Source of the DNA: Cystobasidiopsis lactophilus
Taxonomy: Eukaryota > Basidiomycota > Agaricostilbomycetes > Agaricostilbales > Chionosphaeraceae
Direction: 5' to 3'
Assembly: GCA_001599975.1 (NCBI GenBank)
Contig: BCIO01000003.1
Coordinates: forward strand, 2,784,677-2,848,676
Length of the DNA stretch: 64,000 nt
The translations under genes were made by a program, and so were the position numbers. Position 1 is the first letter of the stretch. Each line of letters opens with the position of its first letter. The notes under the pieces were generated by a model. It made no database searches, was not told the origin of the DNA, and was given only the letters and a program-made list of their open reading frames with translations. This document shows, piece by piece, positions 10,827 through 21,918 of this stretch.

Positions 10827-11978
10827 TTGGAAAAGGACGCCGACAAGGTCGCATCCTCGCCATCGCTGCATCGATCCTTCCCGACACAGCTTCTGGCGCA
10901 TACGGCGTTTCGGCTTCCTTGCTTTCCGTCGGGCCTCCCCGCTTTGAGCTTCAAGGGCTGTAACTCATTTTGTCAAGCGAAGCTGGTCGCTTGTTTCGCG
11001 TTGAACGAGACGGCGTGCAGCTGCACGGGCTTGATCCCGGACCAGTCGGTATGTTTACGTTTCCTTCATTTCTGCCATGCCGAGGGGAGCTGATGGGGGA
11101 TATGCCGACAGGAACGGCTGGGCAACAACTCGTGCAATTGGCCTTGTCGAGATTTCGTCACAGACAACGTTTGTCCATCTCCCAGGTCCCAGATTGCGAT
11201 AACTTCTAAAGCTCAGACAGTGTGGGAGCGGAAACCATTACAGCTTGCTGTTCTCGAACTACACTGGGCCCGGACCGTCAGCGTCATCTCCAACGCCTTC
11301 GCCAGCGATCTCGACTTCGGCAAAGACCGGTCATTCCTCCACGACGGGATTGGTGGCCGGACTGGTGGCTACAGTGCGGCCTGGCCTCCACATTGACGCT
11401 TTGTTGTGCCCTGACGCGGCGGAGCACAGAGCGCCGCATTGGGCTTGGTCCTTCTCACCGTCCTTCTTTACTTCCTCCGCAAACACCGCTTTTTCTTCTG
11501 GCAGACCCGGCCTGCCCTTACAATGCCTCTGCCGCAAGTATCGTCCACCTCCTCGCCAAAGTCGTCTAGTTTCTGGGAATCCTCCATCCGTGCCCAACAC
11601 CCACCCTCTGACCTCCCTTATGATGCGCAAGCTCCGCTTTCTAGCCCAAGTTTTGTTCGTTGGGCTTCTTCCGCACCGAACTCACCTCAGCCACTCTCGA
11701 GTTCTTCCTCAAGTTCTCTCCCGCCTCCGCCTTTTGCCTCGACCTCTAACTCAGGTGCAGCTACGCCCAGAGGCATTCTAAAATCACCCAGTTCGTCCGA
11801 TCCCGGCCATCACTCAGACCCGCTGCTCGGGAGAGGGCAGGACCGGAGGAGCTTGAGCTGGAATGGTCATGACGCGCTGGGCTCATCAGAGGGCCTCTCG
11901 GCCTACTTCGCGCACAGGAGAAACTCGGAGGAGGTCCAAAGGCTGAACTGGATGCCTTCTGAAGAATCCATGCGGTGA
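10827..11978 (+). CDS. WSC-like single-pass membrane protein
   Basis: The protein has a cysteine-rich ectodomain, one membrane span and a long Ser/Pro-rich cytosolic tail, the layout of fungal WSC cell-wall stress sensors. The Cys pattern GCNSFC...CSCTG...CNWPC...CGSGNHYSLL follows the end of a WSC domain (FC, CYCG, C.PC, CGG.n). After an intron at about 11062-11120 and another near 11186-11219 the reading passes a short Ser/Thr/Pro stalk. Next comes a TM segment split by an intron (TGLVAGLVAT, then ALGLVLLTVLLYFL) and a basic FLRKHR stop-transfer. The tail contains RGILKSPSSS and RRNSEE, possible kinase sites. The 5' end is not settled: no ATG opens the first exon, so an upstream signal-peptide exon is likely. 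It converges on the F-box gene. Confidence 0.6.
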
Positions 11979-12120
11979 CCTTGGCCAGTCGCCCACCCCC
12001 ACTTGTATATTAACAACACCAATGCCTACGTTTACAACTTTTGCATGCATAACAACACATTTTCAGATAAGTCAGAACCAGCTTTATACACATTTGCGCC
12101 GCCAAGCTGCCAAAGCAGAT

Positions 12121-13523
12121 CTAGGCGCCGCCACCAAAGAGCCACTTTTCGTAGTCATCCACAAGCTCTTCAAAACTTTTGGGCCGTCCAATCTGCTGGA
12201 TGACTGTATGTGGAAAGAAAGTCATCAGATGGGAAGAGGAGGGTGATCGGAGGAGAAGTCGGCGCACATCTGTCATTGCGAACCGAAAGGTTCACCCCAA
12301 GATCCTTCGCGAGCGAGACATACGCCTCGATCGCGCCCTCAGCGACCAACATCCCAATACTACTCTGATTGATCACCAGCGACCTGCACAGTTGCCTCTC
12401 CGGCTCCTGCCCTTGACCCAGTTCCCAGAGCGCCCGTCGCACCGCATCATACCATTCCGGCGGCGCCGCTGGAGAGATGGTGATTCCCACTTGTGTGGCT
12501 CGGCAGAGGGCGAGAGCGAAGATCTGAGGCGTGATGTGCATTGGCTCGAGCTCTGCGCCAAAGTCGAATTCGTGCAGCGTAGGACTGGCGGCGATGAAGT
12601 CGTGCAGCGCCGTCAACGGGATTTGCTCGGAAGGATCATTCTGGTAGATGTAGAGATTTCCGGACAGAATCACGGTGTGGACCGAACGTGGGAGTGGAGG
12701 CATTGCGCGTAAGATGGACTTGAAGGATTCGACAAATACGTGGACGGGAAGCATGACGGTCTTCAAGATGGCATTTGAATTGATGACGTCCAAGTTGTAG
12801 CCTGGGAACTCGCACAAGGAAGGCTTCATGCGGCTGAAGCAAGTCGAGTTGATTTTCATGTGCCGCAGCTTGGGGAAGTTCAAAGCCACGGGCGAGTGCG
12901 GCCGCTGCCGGAAGTTCATGCGCAGTGAGATCTGACCCAGATCTGGCCAGGTTTGCGCTATCTTTGCGGTGAAATCAGCGACGTCGCCCATTTCTTGCCG
13001 GGCGCAAGAAAGCGAAAGCGATCTGATGGGGCAGGCCGAGAAGGCGAAGAGATCTTGACCCAAAGATGCGTAAAATGCGTGAATGGTCAAGGCGCGAAGG
13101 TGTGGAACCAAGGGCGCAAACAGCGTGATGGCGGGGACGACGTTTGGAGTGGAAGAGCCGCCAATGTCGCTGATATGTAACTCTTGCAGAGGGGTCTTTT
13201 GCGCAAACTCGACATACAGAGGGTGTCGCCAGACCGATTTTCGGGACAACAGGAAGGAAGCTTTGCTCAAAGGCGGGATCGCCGTCCGAAGTGCTTTGGA
13301 CGTGGCCCGCAACGAGTTGACGTCCTTCTGGCTAGTACCAACAGCTTGGTCCTCTACAAATGGTTTTGAGCCGAGTTTCTATCAAAGAGGACCCATGCAC
13401 AGGCGCACCGCAAAGGCGTTCATGGGCAATGAGGATAAGGATCTCCCCAGCAAGTGTCTCGAGAGTCGGGGGCGGTTTTGTACGTCGCACGACAGCGGGC
13501 GACACTTCTGGTGAGCTGCTCAT
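12121..13523 (-). CDS. F-box-like protein 1 with leucine-rich-repeat-like body
   Basis: The N-terminal exon (from ATG 13521-13523) encodes LETLAGEILILIAHERL, which fits an F-box helix. An intron of about 85 nt joins it to KDVNSLRATSKALR. The long second exon has irregular leucine-rich strands such as LRALTIHAFYAS, IRSLSLSC and LRHMKINSTCF. A last intron with a GTGCGC start, near 12195-12272, joins RNDR to a short terminal exon reading FEELVDDYEKWLFGGGA before the stop at 12121-12123. If the F-box is real it would bind Skp1 and recruit a substrate to an SCF ubiquitin ligase. It shares layout and C-terminal spacing with the protein at 20304-21675. Confidence 0.6.
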
Positions 13524-13727
13524 GGGAGAAGAGGGCCGACCAAAAGGTCAACTGGCTGGCGGAGGGCAACCCGATGATCCCGCTCGGCGCTCGCTCTCCA
13601 GCTCCGGTGGCAAAAGTTGTCCGGAAAGTGGTGCTACAAATCTCGAGGAGGGCTCTGAACAAGTCTAAAATCAAGGTCCGGTCACAGTGGCTAGGTTCAG
13701 CAGCCGTCTGTCCGCGCGTTGGCATTT

Positions 13728-15343
13728 CTACTCCACCCTCTTGCGCTTCACATCGATCTTCTTCGCGTCTTCTCGTCCAGCGTTCCAGGCCTGCCCAGTA
13801 TACGTCAGATGACTCCAGCATAGAGCAAACACAGATACGCACATCGCTATCGTATTTGCGCTCGGCCGTGCGTTTACGTCCCTGTTTGAGCTTGATCTTT
13901 TTGTCGTTCTTGAGGAAGTCGTCGCCGATCTTTTTGGCGTTTTGCCGGAAGAGGACGAGTTGGGCCGAAGAGTTCCATGCAGAGAGTGGCTTCTCGTCTT
14001 CTTCTTCCTCGGCCTTGACGACAGGCGATGGGGGGTTGCGCTCTTCCAGCTTGACCGCAGGCTGGGGCGACTCTTCCTTGACTTTGGTCGGCCTTTGGGG
14101 AGAGGTGCCTTCTTCTTTCTTGATCTTGGCCTTGACCTTCGACTTCTCCAGCTCTTCGTCCAGGTCCAAGTCGGGCATCGCGGCGTCCGCATCGAAGTCC
14201 GCCTCTCCGTCGCCATTGTCATAGTAGCCGTAGTCCTCGTCGTCGTCACTTTCGGGAATGCGAGGACGAGCCCGGTTGACCTTGATGGGGCGTGGCTTGG
14301 GCTTCTCCTCTTCGTCTGGCACCTCCTCGACTTTGGTCTTCGAAGGCCCAGCCAAGCGGTCCAGTTGCGCCTGCCTCTCCTTCTTCTCAGCAGCAACTCT
14401 ATCCTCCAGCGCTTTCTGCTCGGCTTTCTTGGCATCCTCCAGCTCGGCCTGCGGCGAGTGTCATGGGGTCAGTCTCGGAGGGACAAGCAGTGACGAGGAA
14501 CCGACCTTCTCAGCAGCTCGCGCTGCCTTCATCAAGCCATCCGAGACTCCATCCTTGTAGCTGTTGGAGGCCACGACGCCCTTGAACTCTTTCTTGGCGA
14601 GCTTCTGAGCGCACCAGGCGAGCACTTGGTTGTAAACCATCTCGAAAGCGACTCCGGCAGCCGAGGTGTTCGACGCAATGCCATAGAAGGTAAAGGTAAG
14701 TTGCCCTTGGCCTTGCATGGTGAAGAACTGGACGTTGAAGAAGAGGTTGATAGCGTGGGCGAGCTGGGCCGCCCAGTTGACCACTCGTGGCGCAGTCGCT
14801 TTCTGGTCCGAGCTGTAGATGCCGACGACACTGAGGCCCGCCCGGTTCTGCTGCTCCTCCACGGATTCGGCAGCAATGAGATCGGCCTGAGTGACGTTGA
14901 GCTGAGCCATGAGCCGCTGAGCCATGTTCAATGCGGCTTTGGCTTCATTCTGCGCGCGAGGTTTGAGAAAAGAGTCTGTGGAGAGAGACGGAATTGAGGT
15001 CCACCTCGCCAGTTCCTTCGTGGTTGGCCAAGTTCAGCGCCTTCTTGGCTTTCGACAGTAAGTTTTGGTCGACGGTGGTGAGGTCGACGTTCGAAGCGAC
15101 TTCATCGTCCGCCAGGCTCTTGATCTTGGCGTAGGTGGGCACTTTGAGCTTGGGTCCCTTCTTGGCTTGAGCTTTGCCTTTGCCCTTGGCGGGCTTGACG
15201 GGGCTGGAGTCGAACAGCGCGTCCGAAGAGTCTTGTTGATCGGAGGCAGACGCGTTGTCGCCGTCCCCTTCGCTGAAGTAGTCGCTGCCGCTGTCGTTTT
15301 GAGCACTTTCAGAGTCCTCGTAGTCGGCCTCTTCCCGTGACAT
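13728..15343 (-). CDS. DUF2786/DUF7168 domain protein
   Basis: Fungal proteins of this type have a short helical DUF2786 segment followed by the larger DUF7168 domain; their function is unknown. The N-terminus from ATG 15341-15343 is acidic and Ser-rich, then Lys-rich (PAKGKGKAQAKKGPK). DUF2786 is split by an intron: KAKKALNLANHEGT and then LNMAQRLMAQLNVTQADLI. DUF7168 follows with WAAQLAHAINLFFNVQFF and TFYGIASNTSAAGVAFEMVYNQVL. A charged linker with KEESPQP and acidic runs follows, and an intron joins KYDSDVR to AWNAGREDAKKIDVKRKR before the stop. The split of the last motif across an intron supports 13728 as the true end, rather than a read-through to 13420. Confidence 0.8.
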
Positions 15344-15862
15344 TGTCAACAGCTCGCGGAAGAAGGACAAAAGTCCGGATTTCTGAGTGGCTGTCCGCTC
15401 AAGTTCATGTGTCATCTTCGAGTAATGGGCAACCAGACTTTGCGGCTAAAGTGCGCCGAATGCAAAAAGGAAGATACTCGGAGCATCCAAGAGGATGCAT
15501 TTCAGTGGGCAGCGTTTTGAGCACCATCATGCGCATTTTGCCACCCGCCCATCCCTCAACCTCGCAGCCTTAGTCGCTTGACGTTGATGAGCTTGGCATC
15601 CTGGTGGCGCAAAATCCAAGCCTCAGTATTGCACAAACAGCGAGGCTTGCTCGGACCAACCTCCGACAAATCATTGCGCTTCTTGCGCTGGGCGTGGGCC
15701 TTCTCGTGCGGTTGACAGGTGCCTTTTCTTGTGCACGAGACTTCGATCTGTGAATGGTCCGATAAACTGGAGTTCCCTAGTCCATTCATTGGCGGGCAGA
15801 CCTTACCTAAAGGCGGGCGTCCAGCAAGGCAAGGCATTGCTCAAGACCAATCGCAAGCCAGC
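15344..15862. other. Intergenic; one small unassigned open frame
   Basis: This is upstream of the DUF2786 gene and downstream of ANL-B. A minus-strand open frame at 15556-15837 contains KPRCLCNTEAWILRHQD and LINVKRLRLRG. It looks better than random and could be an exon of a small gene, but I find no family match or supporting splice partner. Confidence 0.3.
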
Positions 15863-17830
15863 TCAAGCGATCTTTGAACTAGTGAGGCTAGCCGTCATAG
15901 AAAAGACTAGGCGATCCGAAAGCACGGCTTCTACTTTCTTGCTGAACGCGGCCTGCAGAGATTCTTCATCAACACGCCCGTCGGCCTGTAGCAACAGCTG
16001 TGAGCAGAGGAGAGCGACAGTGCATGCTAACTCATACCTGACGAGGAAGTTTGGTGCCTTTGGGTAATACAGCAATACGTTTGGGCGAGTCCAGACGAAT
16101 GTTGAGCTGAGTTTGGCGTTGCAGGAGGGAAACTCGGAAAAAGAGCTGACTGCGGAGGATTTCCCAGGAAAGGATGCAAGAGGGATTCGACTCGACAATG
16201 AGTGCGAAGCTGTATAGACTCTGTAGTGAGTTTCGGGGAGCGATGCCGTGCGGTTTTGATCACGCACTGAGGGTTTGCCGTTCCGATGAGAGCTGCCCCG
16301 GTTACGAGGTCCCAGCAGTGGCGCTCCAGAAACTGGTATAGAATTGTCGAGTCCATGAACAGCAGGCTGACGTTCTCGCAAGTGCGACCGTAGGGCATGT
16401 AAAAAGTTTGACCATCGTCTTCGACTCGGCGGTAAATGTCGCCACTTCGCCATTCTCCGAGAGAATTTGCGATGTGCGGCATGTGCTCGATGATGTACGA
16501 TCCTGTAGTGAGGACAAGCTCTACGAAGGCAGAACCAGGCTCGATCGTTTCAAAGCGTTGGCCTTCTTCTGGGTGTAATGGGACGGCTCGGTCGATGGTT
16601 CCAGCAACAGTCGACATGACTCCAAGCGAGAAAGACCGGCCAAACATAAGCTTAACATCTAACCCCGCTTGAATTGCTGGCTGTGGTGATGGACCATGGA
16701 CAGCACCAACTTAGCCGAAAGCGGTTCAGCTTCTGTCTTCGCAAATGGGCACGGAAGTGTACGTACTTATTACGAACTGAATGTCTTCCAGGACTTCTAG
16801 TTTGCCCTGTTGCTCGGCTTCTTGTAACAGATCGGCCAAGTGCCCACTGATGGTACAGATCCGAAAGAGGTCTGGTGTGCGGGGCAATGAGACTTGCAAT
16901 AGGGAGGTCAGAGGGCGTCAGTACTGAAATGGCACTCCATGTTCTCGATATCTAGATGCACAATGAGACTCAGGTCTTGTACTTCGCAGTGTGCGAATTC
17001 TGGCCTAAACTTACCTGCCACAGTGGTTTTTGCTCTAAGGGGCACGACGACCGTTTGTCCTAGCCAAGTGTTCAAAAGAAGCGTTCTCAACCCAATGCCA
17101 CCATTGATCGGCCCAGACAAGAGTTCTGATGGCCGGGGGTCGACATGTTCGATCCAGTTCGCGAGATCATGGGCGATGAAGGGCCAACTCCAAGCCACCA
17201 GCGGAGTCTCCCACAGCGGAATTGACGGATCACATCTAGGCGACCAATAGATCTGCTACCAATTCAGGAACGCAGACTGGGGCGAGGCTTCAAGGGCCTT
17301 ACCACTCCATCCAGATGTTCACCAAGAACGCGAAGTCGCAAATGCTTGGCAGACCGGTAGGTCGACACGAGAGTAGGTATCTGTACGCATACACTGGAAG
17401 AGTCTCGACAGACAGGGAACAGTCGAGGAGTGCACAAAAGGCATGAAGCCGCGGACAGCGCCACGAACTTGGAAATTGTGCTCGGTGGCCAGTCGGGAAC
17501 TGCGCCTGGCAGCAGCTGGACCGAGTATCCGGCCAAAAGAAGCCCCAAGCAAGTCAGGATGTCGGTGTACGTCTGTCCATCGCAGTATATCGCCACAGTT
17601 GAAGGCGCGACACCCTTGAACGCCAATAGTTCCTGCCAGAACGCAGCCGCGCATTGAACGTCTTGCCAGAACTCGCTGAAATTGATCATCTGCCAAGGAT
17701 CGTCCATGGAGTCGTATTCCGTGGAGGGCACTCGGAAGGCAATCAGGGGTAGCTCCTCTCCTGCCAGTTTGCGCAGCGTATCGAAGTAGCCCTGCTCTTG
17801 GGACATGATTCTCGATGATGCCGAAGCCAT
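15863..17830 (-). CDS. Diverged ANL-superfamily (AMP-binding-like) protein B
   Basis: Exons can be followed through the whole ANL fold. The N-terminal part reads FSEFWQDVQCAAAFWQELL, STVAIYCDGQTYTDILTCLG and LLLAGYSVQLLPGAVP, typical of fungal adenylation domains. The A3 phosphate-binding loop, normally SSGTTGxPK, is replaced by YWSPRCDPSIPLWETP. An SGPINGGIGL segment, a SGDIYRR segment (A8-like, Asp kept) and a C-terminal LPKGTKLPRQ (A10-like, Lys kept) follow. The stop is at 15863-15865. Start ATG 17828-17830 is preferred, but 17941 and 17806 are also in frame. Tandem paralogue of ANL-A. No carrier-protein or reductase domain follows. Whether it still forms adenylates is doubtful because the P-loop is lost. 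Confidence 0.65.
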
Positions 17831-17970
17831 AATTTCGATGGCAGAGGCTAGAATGGTGCCAGCCTCGCGACTAGAAAGCACTCGCTGACCGAGCGAACAA
17901 GAGGAGCCGCGGTAAGTCTCCCCCTCTTGAAGTTTCACCATTCCAAATGTGGTCCCATTCGGTTATACTA

Positions 17971-20033
17971 CTACACAGGACTGATTCTCGTCTTGCCAAG
18001 ACTGGCAGTGAGCGAGAATATGACCCGGTCTTCTAAGCAGGCCTCGACTTTGTTGGCGAACGCCACCTGAATCGCATCCAGGTCGATGGCGCCGTCTCCC
18101 TGTGAGGGCAGACAACTCGGTCCAATTCGACGGCAGAGAGTCAGAGCTCACATTGCGGGGCAACTGGCCAGGTGCGACTGCGATGCGCTTTGGAGAGTCG
18201 AGAATGATGCTGAGGCCGGTCTGTCTGTGAAGGGTCGACAGACGAAAGAAGAGCTGGCTTCGAAGCTGCTCCAGTGTGAGCATGCAATCACTTGCTCGCT
18301 CTACGATCAAGGCAAAACTGAAAACCGCAACTGAGCGCAATTTTTAGGAGCCAAGGCACGGGCTTACTGAGGGTTGGCTGTCCCAATCAGCGCCGAACCG
18401 CATACCAAGTCCGAGCAATGCTTGTCCAAAAATTGATAGAGAAACTTTGTGTCAAGAAAGACCAAATTGGGAGCGGGAGATTCGGGCAAGGAGCCCTGCG
18501 CAATGTAAACAGTCCGACCTCTCTGGTCGGCAGCCAGTCGATACATCTCTCCAGTCCGAAATTCGCCCGCCGCATCTCGTATTTGCGGCATCAGCCTGGT
18601 GATGGGGGACTGAGGAGTCAGAACCAACTCGACGTAGGGTGAGTTTGGGAAGATGGGGTCGAAGCGTTGGCCATCAGCCGCGTGCATGCTGGGTCTTCAG
18701 GTGAGCCTCAAGAGGACTGGTGAGTACTGCACCTACGGCACCGTGTAGTCCAGGTTTTGGGAGATTGTATGCTGGCGAGACACGATGCTCAGCTCTTTCA
18801 GTCGGGCCAAGCCTGCCACATTCACCATGACTCCAAGTGTAAACGATCGGCCGTGGATGAGTGTTACATCCAGACCCGCATCGGCTGCAGGTTGGCAAGA
18901 AGGACCGGCGATCGAAGCAACTGCATAGTGCTGACCTGAGCCTGGGTTGGCAGTTTGGAAGATCGCGACAGCCTCACTGATGACGAACTGGATATGTTTG
19001 AGCACTTCAAGTCGTCCTGTACGAACAGACTCTTCAAAAAGATCCACCAAGTGCCAGCCAATGGTGTTGAGCTGCGCCAGGCCTGCCAAAAGTGTCGGTA
19101 AAGCGTGCGAGGCAGTGACAGGAACGAGCATGCGCACCGAGCGCTGCATTGGCAATCTCGATGTCTATCCGGTGCCCATTCAGATGAAGAAGAATTGCAA
19201 TGATATACAACAAGCTCCTACCCGCAAGAGTGATTTTGCTCCGAGGAAGGAAGACCAATGTAGCTCTCAACCACGTGTGACAGAAGAGCGCCACCAATCC
19301 GAGAGCACCATTGATCGGGCCAGACAACACAGAGTTGGGCTTGCGGCCGACATTTGACACCCAAGCCCGAGTGGTGAAGGCCAAGAACGCTGATGACCAT
19401 CGAGCCAAAGGCGTCTCGAACAAGGGGATCGAAGGTGTGCACCGAGGAGAGTAATAGATCTGGTGGGGCCCACATAAGACTGGAGGACGATGAGGTCAGA
19501 AGAACACAGACCATGGGGCTGAAGACTTCAGGTGGATACCGTTTTCCTTGTAGGCCTTTGGCCGCTTCGTATGTGGAAAGAAGAGTGGGAATCTGCACGA
19601 CCGGGAAGGATGTTGATTGTCGACAAGCATCATAGAGCCGAGGATGGCAAAGAAGAGCCACAGCTGGGGACAGTTTGAGGAATTTGCTGATCGTCTCTGG
19701 TCCATAATCTGGCACTGCTCCCGGAAGAAGCTGTAGCGAATGACCAGCTTTCAGGAGCCCAACCACCGTGACGCAGTCGCAGTAGCACAAGCCATCAAAG
19801 TAGACAGCGACGGTCGAACACGGGGCAACCTCTTCGACCGTGAGAAGCGTTTGCCAGAATCCCATCGCTGCTTCTGTATCGGCATCGAATTGCTTGTAGG
19901 TAACTGGATCCCATGCAATTTCGGTGGTAGTAGAGGGGACTTGAAATGCGATTGCGCTGGGCGCCTCTCGCGCCGTCTTCCGCAGGGCATCGCAATAGCT
20001 CTCTGTCTCTTGGGGCAGCGCCATCTTCTCCAC
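17971..20033 (-). CDS. Diverged ANL-superfamily (AMP-binding-like) protein A
   Basis: The paralogue lies immediately upstream of ANL-B on the same strand. It matches B in order: TYKQFDADTEAAMGFWQTLL, STVAVYFDGLCYCDCV, LLKAGHSLQLLPGAVP, YYSPRCTPSIPLFETP in place of the A3 loop, LSGPINGALGL, a LKHIQFVISEAV strand, and FRTGEMYRL, where the A8 aspartate reads Glu. It ends with a C-terminal LDSPKRIAVAPGQLPR that has lost the KGT lysine kept by B. It ends AFANKVEACLEDRVIF...ISPV at 17971-17973. Start ATG is at 20031-20033. Both copies share VFS-TASL near the C-terminus. This copy has lost more catalytic residues than B. A substrate-binding or regulatory role is possible, but the role is unknown. 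Confidence 0.65.
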
Positions 20034-20303
20034 TACGAGAGTGTAATGTTTAGAAAAGTCGTTTCAATGGGGTCAGGGTGGTGGTCGAGCTCCAACCCTG
20101 TTCTCAGCCATGACGCCCAGGCGGGACGTCTATTCTTGGCTTCCGCGGAGCACGCCAAAGTGTGACCCCGTGCCAAAGGCTATCAGCTGCAACCATATGC
20201 TGAGTAGTGCTGTGTGTGGTGAGCATAGTTGGAGCTCTGGATACTTGGAAGACTGAGAACACGCCATTGGGAGGCTGGGAGGGCAAAACAAACGCACGAG
20301 CTG

Positions 20304-21675
20304 TTAAAGATCCTCGATCTCTTGCAGAACCGAGTACAAAGTCTCCCCTAGATAGACTTGTCGGATTGCACCAGCTGTTCAAGCAACTTGCATGAGACAC
20401 AAGGCCAAGGAGAAGCATACAGAGAAAACGACACGGACTCAACTCGGCGCGGACCAGCAAGGTAGCATCCAGCAGCCTAGCCACGCTCGCATAAAGGCTG
20501 ACGAAGTCTTGCGTAGGGAATTGGCCTTGGACAGCGTTGCAGATGAGAGTCTTGCAAGTGAAGGCCTTCGAGCGTTCTTCGATGTCGCGCTGCAGTTGCC
20601 CCCACAGAGCCATCATGATTGAATTATCATCTGGGCTAGTAGAGTCGCAGGGAATGGGTATCGCAACTCTGGGAAAGCGAGCCAAGGCAGCCAGGAGGAC
20701 GTCGACGCTGAGCGCTTGAACTCGATAGCAAATCCCCAGGTCCAACTCCTCCATCACCGCGGGCGCGTGTTGGATCCACTTCATCAACCCATCCGAAAAG
20801 TCGTCCGGAATGATGTGCCCTCCGCCAAAGGAATCGGACAGGTTGACCTCCAGTCGCAGCCTCCGAACGCTGGGCGGGATCGCAAGAGAGGCGGGGATGC
20901 GCTGCCCTTGCCGGAAGAGACCATAGTGGGCCGCGTAGCTCTGGAGTGTCGGGAAGCTTGGGCAAGAGGTGGAATCCAGGATGAGAGGATTCTGACGAAG
21001 CGCAAAGGGCTCAATCATGGTGGCGTCGAAGGTCGAACAATTCGGCATGATCCATAGGTGCCGCAAGTCGGTGAGGAGAATTGAAAAATTGCTATTTTGC
21101 GGGAAATTGGTGATGGCGTCCACCATGAGCGAGACTAGGAGTGGGAAGAAGCTAGCGATGTTGGAGAGCAAGACGCCCAAGTCGCATTGAGACTGCGTAG
21201 TAGATGAGATTTCTAGATGTCGCAGAGGAGAATTGAGAAAGGGGAAGATGTTGCTGGCAAAGTCGATGGCGGTGGTCTGAATTCGCAGCGTGCGGAGATT
21301 TGGCACCAAGGGTGCAATGTCCTCCAAAGAAGGCACCTCTTCGCAGATCGTGGGAGCCATACTGATTTCTAGCTCTTCCAAAAGCGGGCTACTTCGTAAG
21401 AAGTCGAGGAAGTATTTTGGCCGGGGCAGCTTGCTCTCGTATAAAGGCAGGAAGGCGCGAGGCAAGGGAGGGACCAGCTCCCGAAGCCACTTGCAAGTCA
21501 ACCTGAACCGAATCACTTCACGTTGAGCCACATCAAGGCTTGTCCCTTCTATGAACGCGGGCCTGCAAATGAGCGCGGCTCGAGACGAAGACCAAAGCGA
21601 GCAAAGACGCTTGCCTGTGAGAAATCGATGAACAATGACCGTTAAGATCTCAGGCGGTAAAGACGACAGGGGCAT
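20304..21675 (-). CDS. F-box-like protein 2 with leucine-rich-repeat-like body
   Basis: The start codon is followed by an F-box-like SLPPEILTVIVHRFLTGKRL. The body has repeated leucine-rich strands (LLEELEISM, LRTLRIQTTAI, LRHLEISSTT, LRHLWIMP, VRRLRLEVNL, MEELDLGIC). The frame stays open to 20104, but by comparison with F-box protein 1 I expect a final intron after LLVRAEL. That intron has a GTCCGT start and TGAACAG end, and the last exon reads TGAIRQVYLGETLYSVLQ and stops at 20304-20306. The alternative end at 20104 would add a low-complexity tail that overlaps the ANL-A promoter. A substrate receptor for an SCF ligase is the likely role by class. Confidence 0.6.
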
Positions 21676-21918
21676 GGCTTGTGAGACTGTATAGGGAACA
21701 ACGAGCAGCGGGCAGGAGGGGGATCGTCAAGGCGCCAAGCTCGAATCCAGCACGGCTTGAAGCCTGAAGAGCGCAGGCGTGTCTACGAGCGAGAGGCTAC
21801 AGGGGCGAGCACTGGGCGATCAGATGGCACACTAGCGCGTGAATGCTGCGACTTTAAGGACCCTGCGGAAATCGGCGCAGGTCGTCGCTGCTCGCACACC
21901 TTGGAGGCCGGCGACGAG

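Noticed and set aside
13420-13727. Continuous frame extending the DUF2786 protein to 13420
   Set aside because: The extension is unlike the family, while splicing at about 13805-13852 restores the family-typical AWNAGREDAKKIDV ending and stop at 13728.
20104-20303. C-terminal extension of F-box protein 2 to 20104
   Set aside because: The tail is low in family character and runs into the ANL-A promoter; a final intron gives an ending parallel to F-box protein 1. I hold this only moderately.
21735-21775. GCTCGAATCCAGC stretch resembling a tRNA T-arm
   Set aside because: No matching acceptor, D or anticodon arms upstream within tRNA distance.
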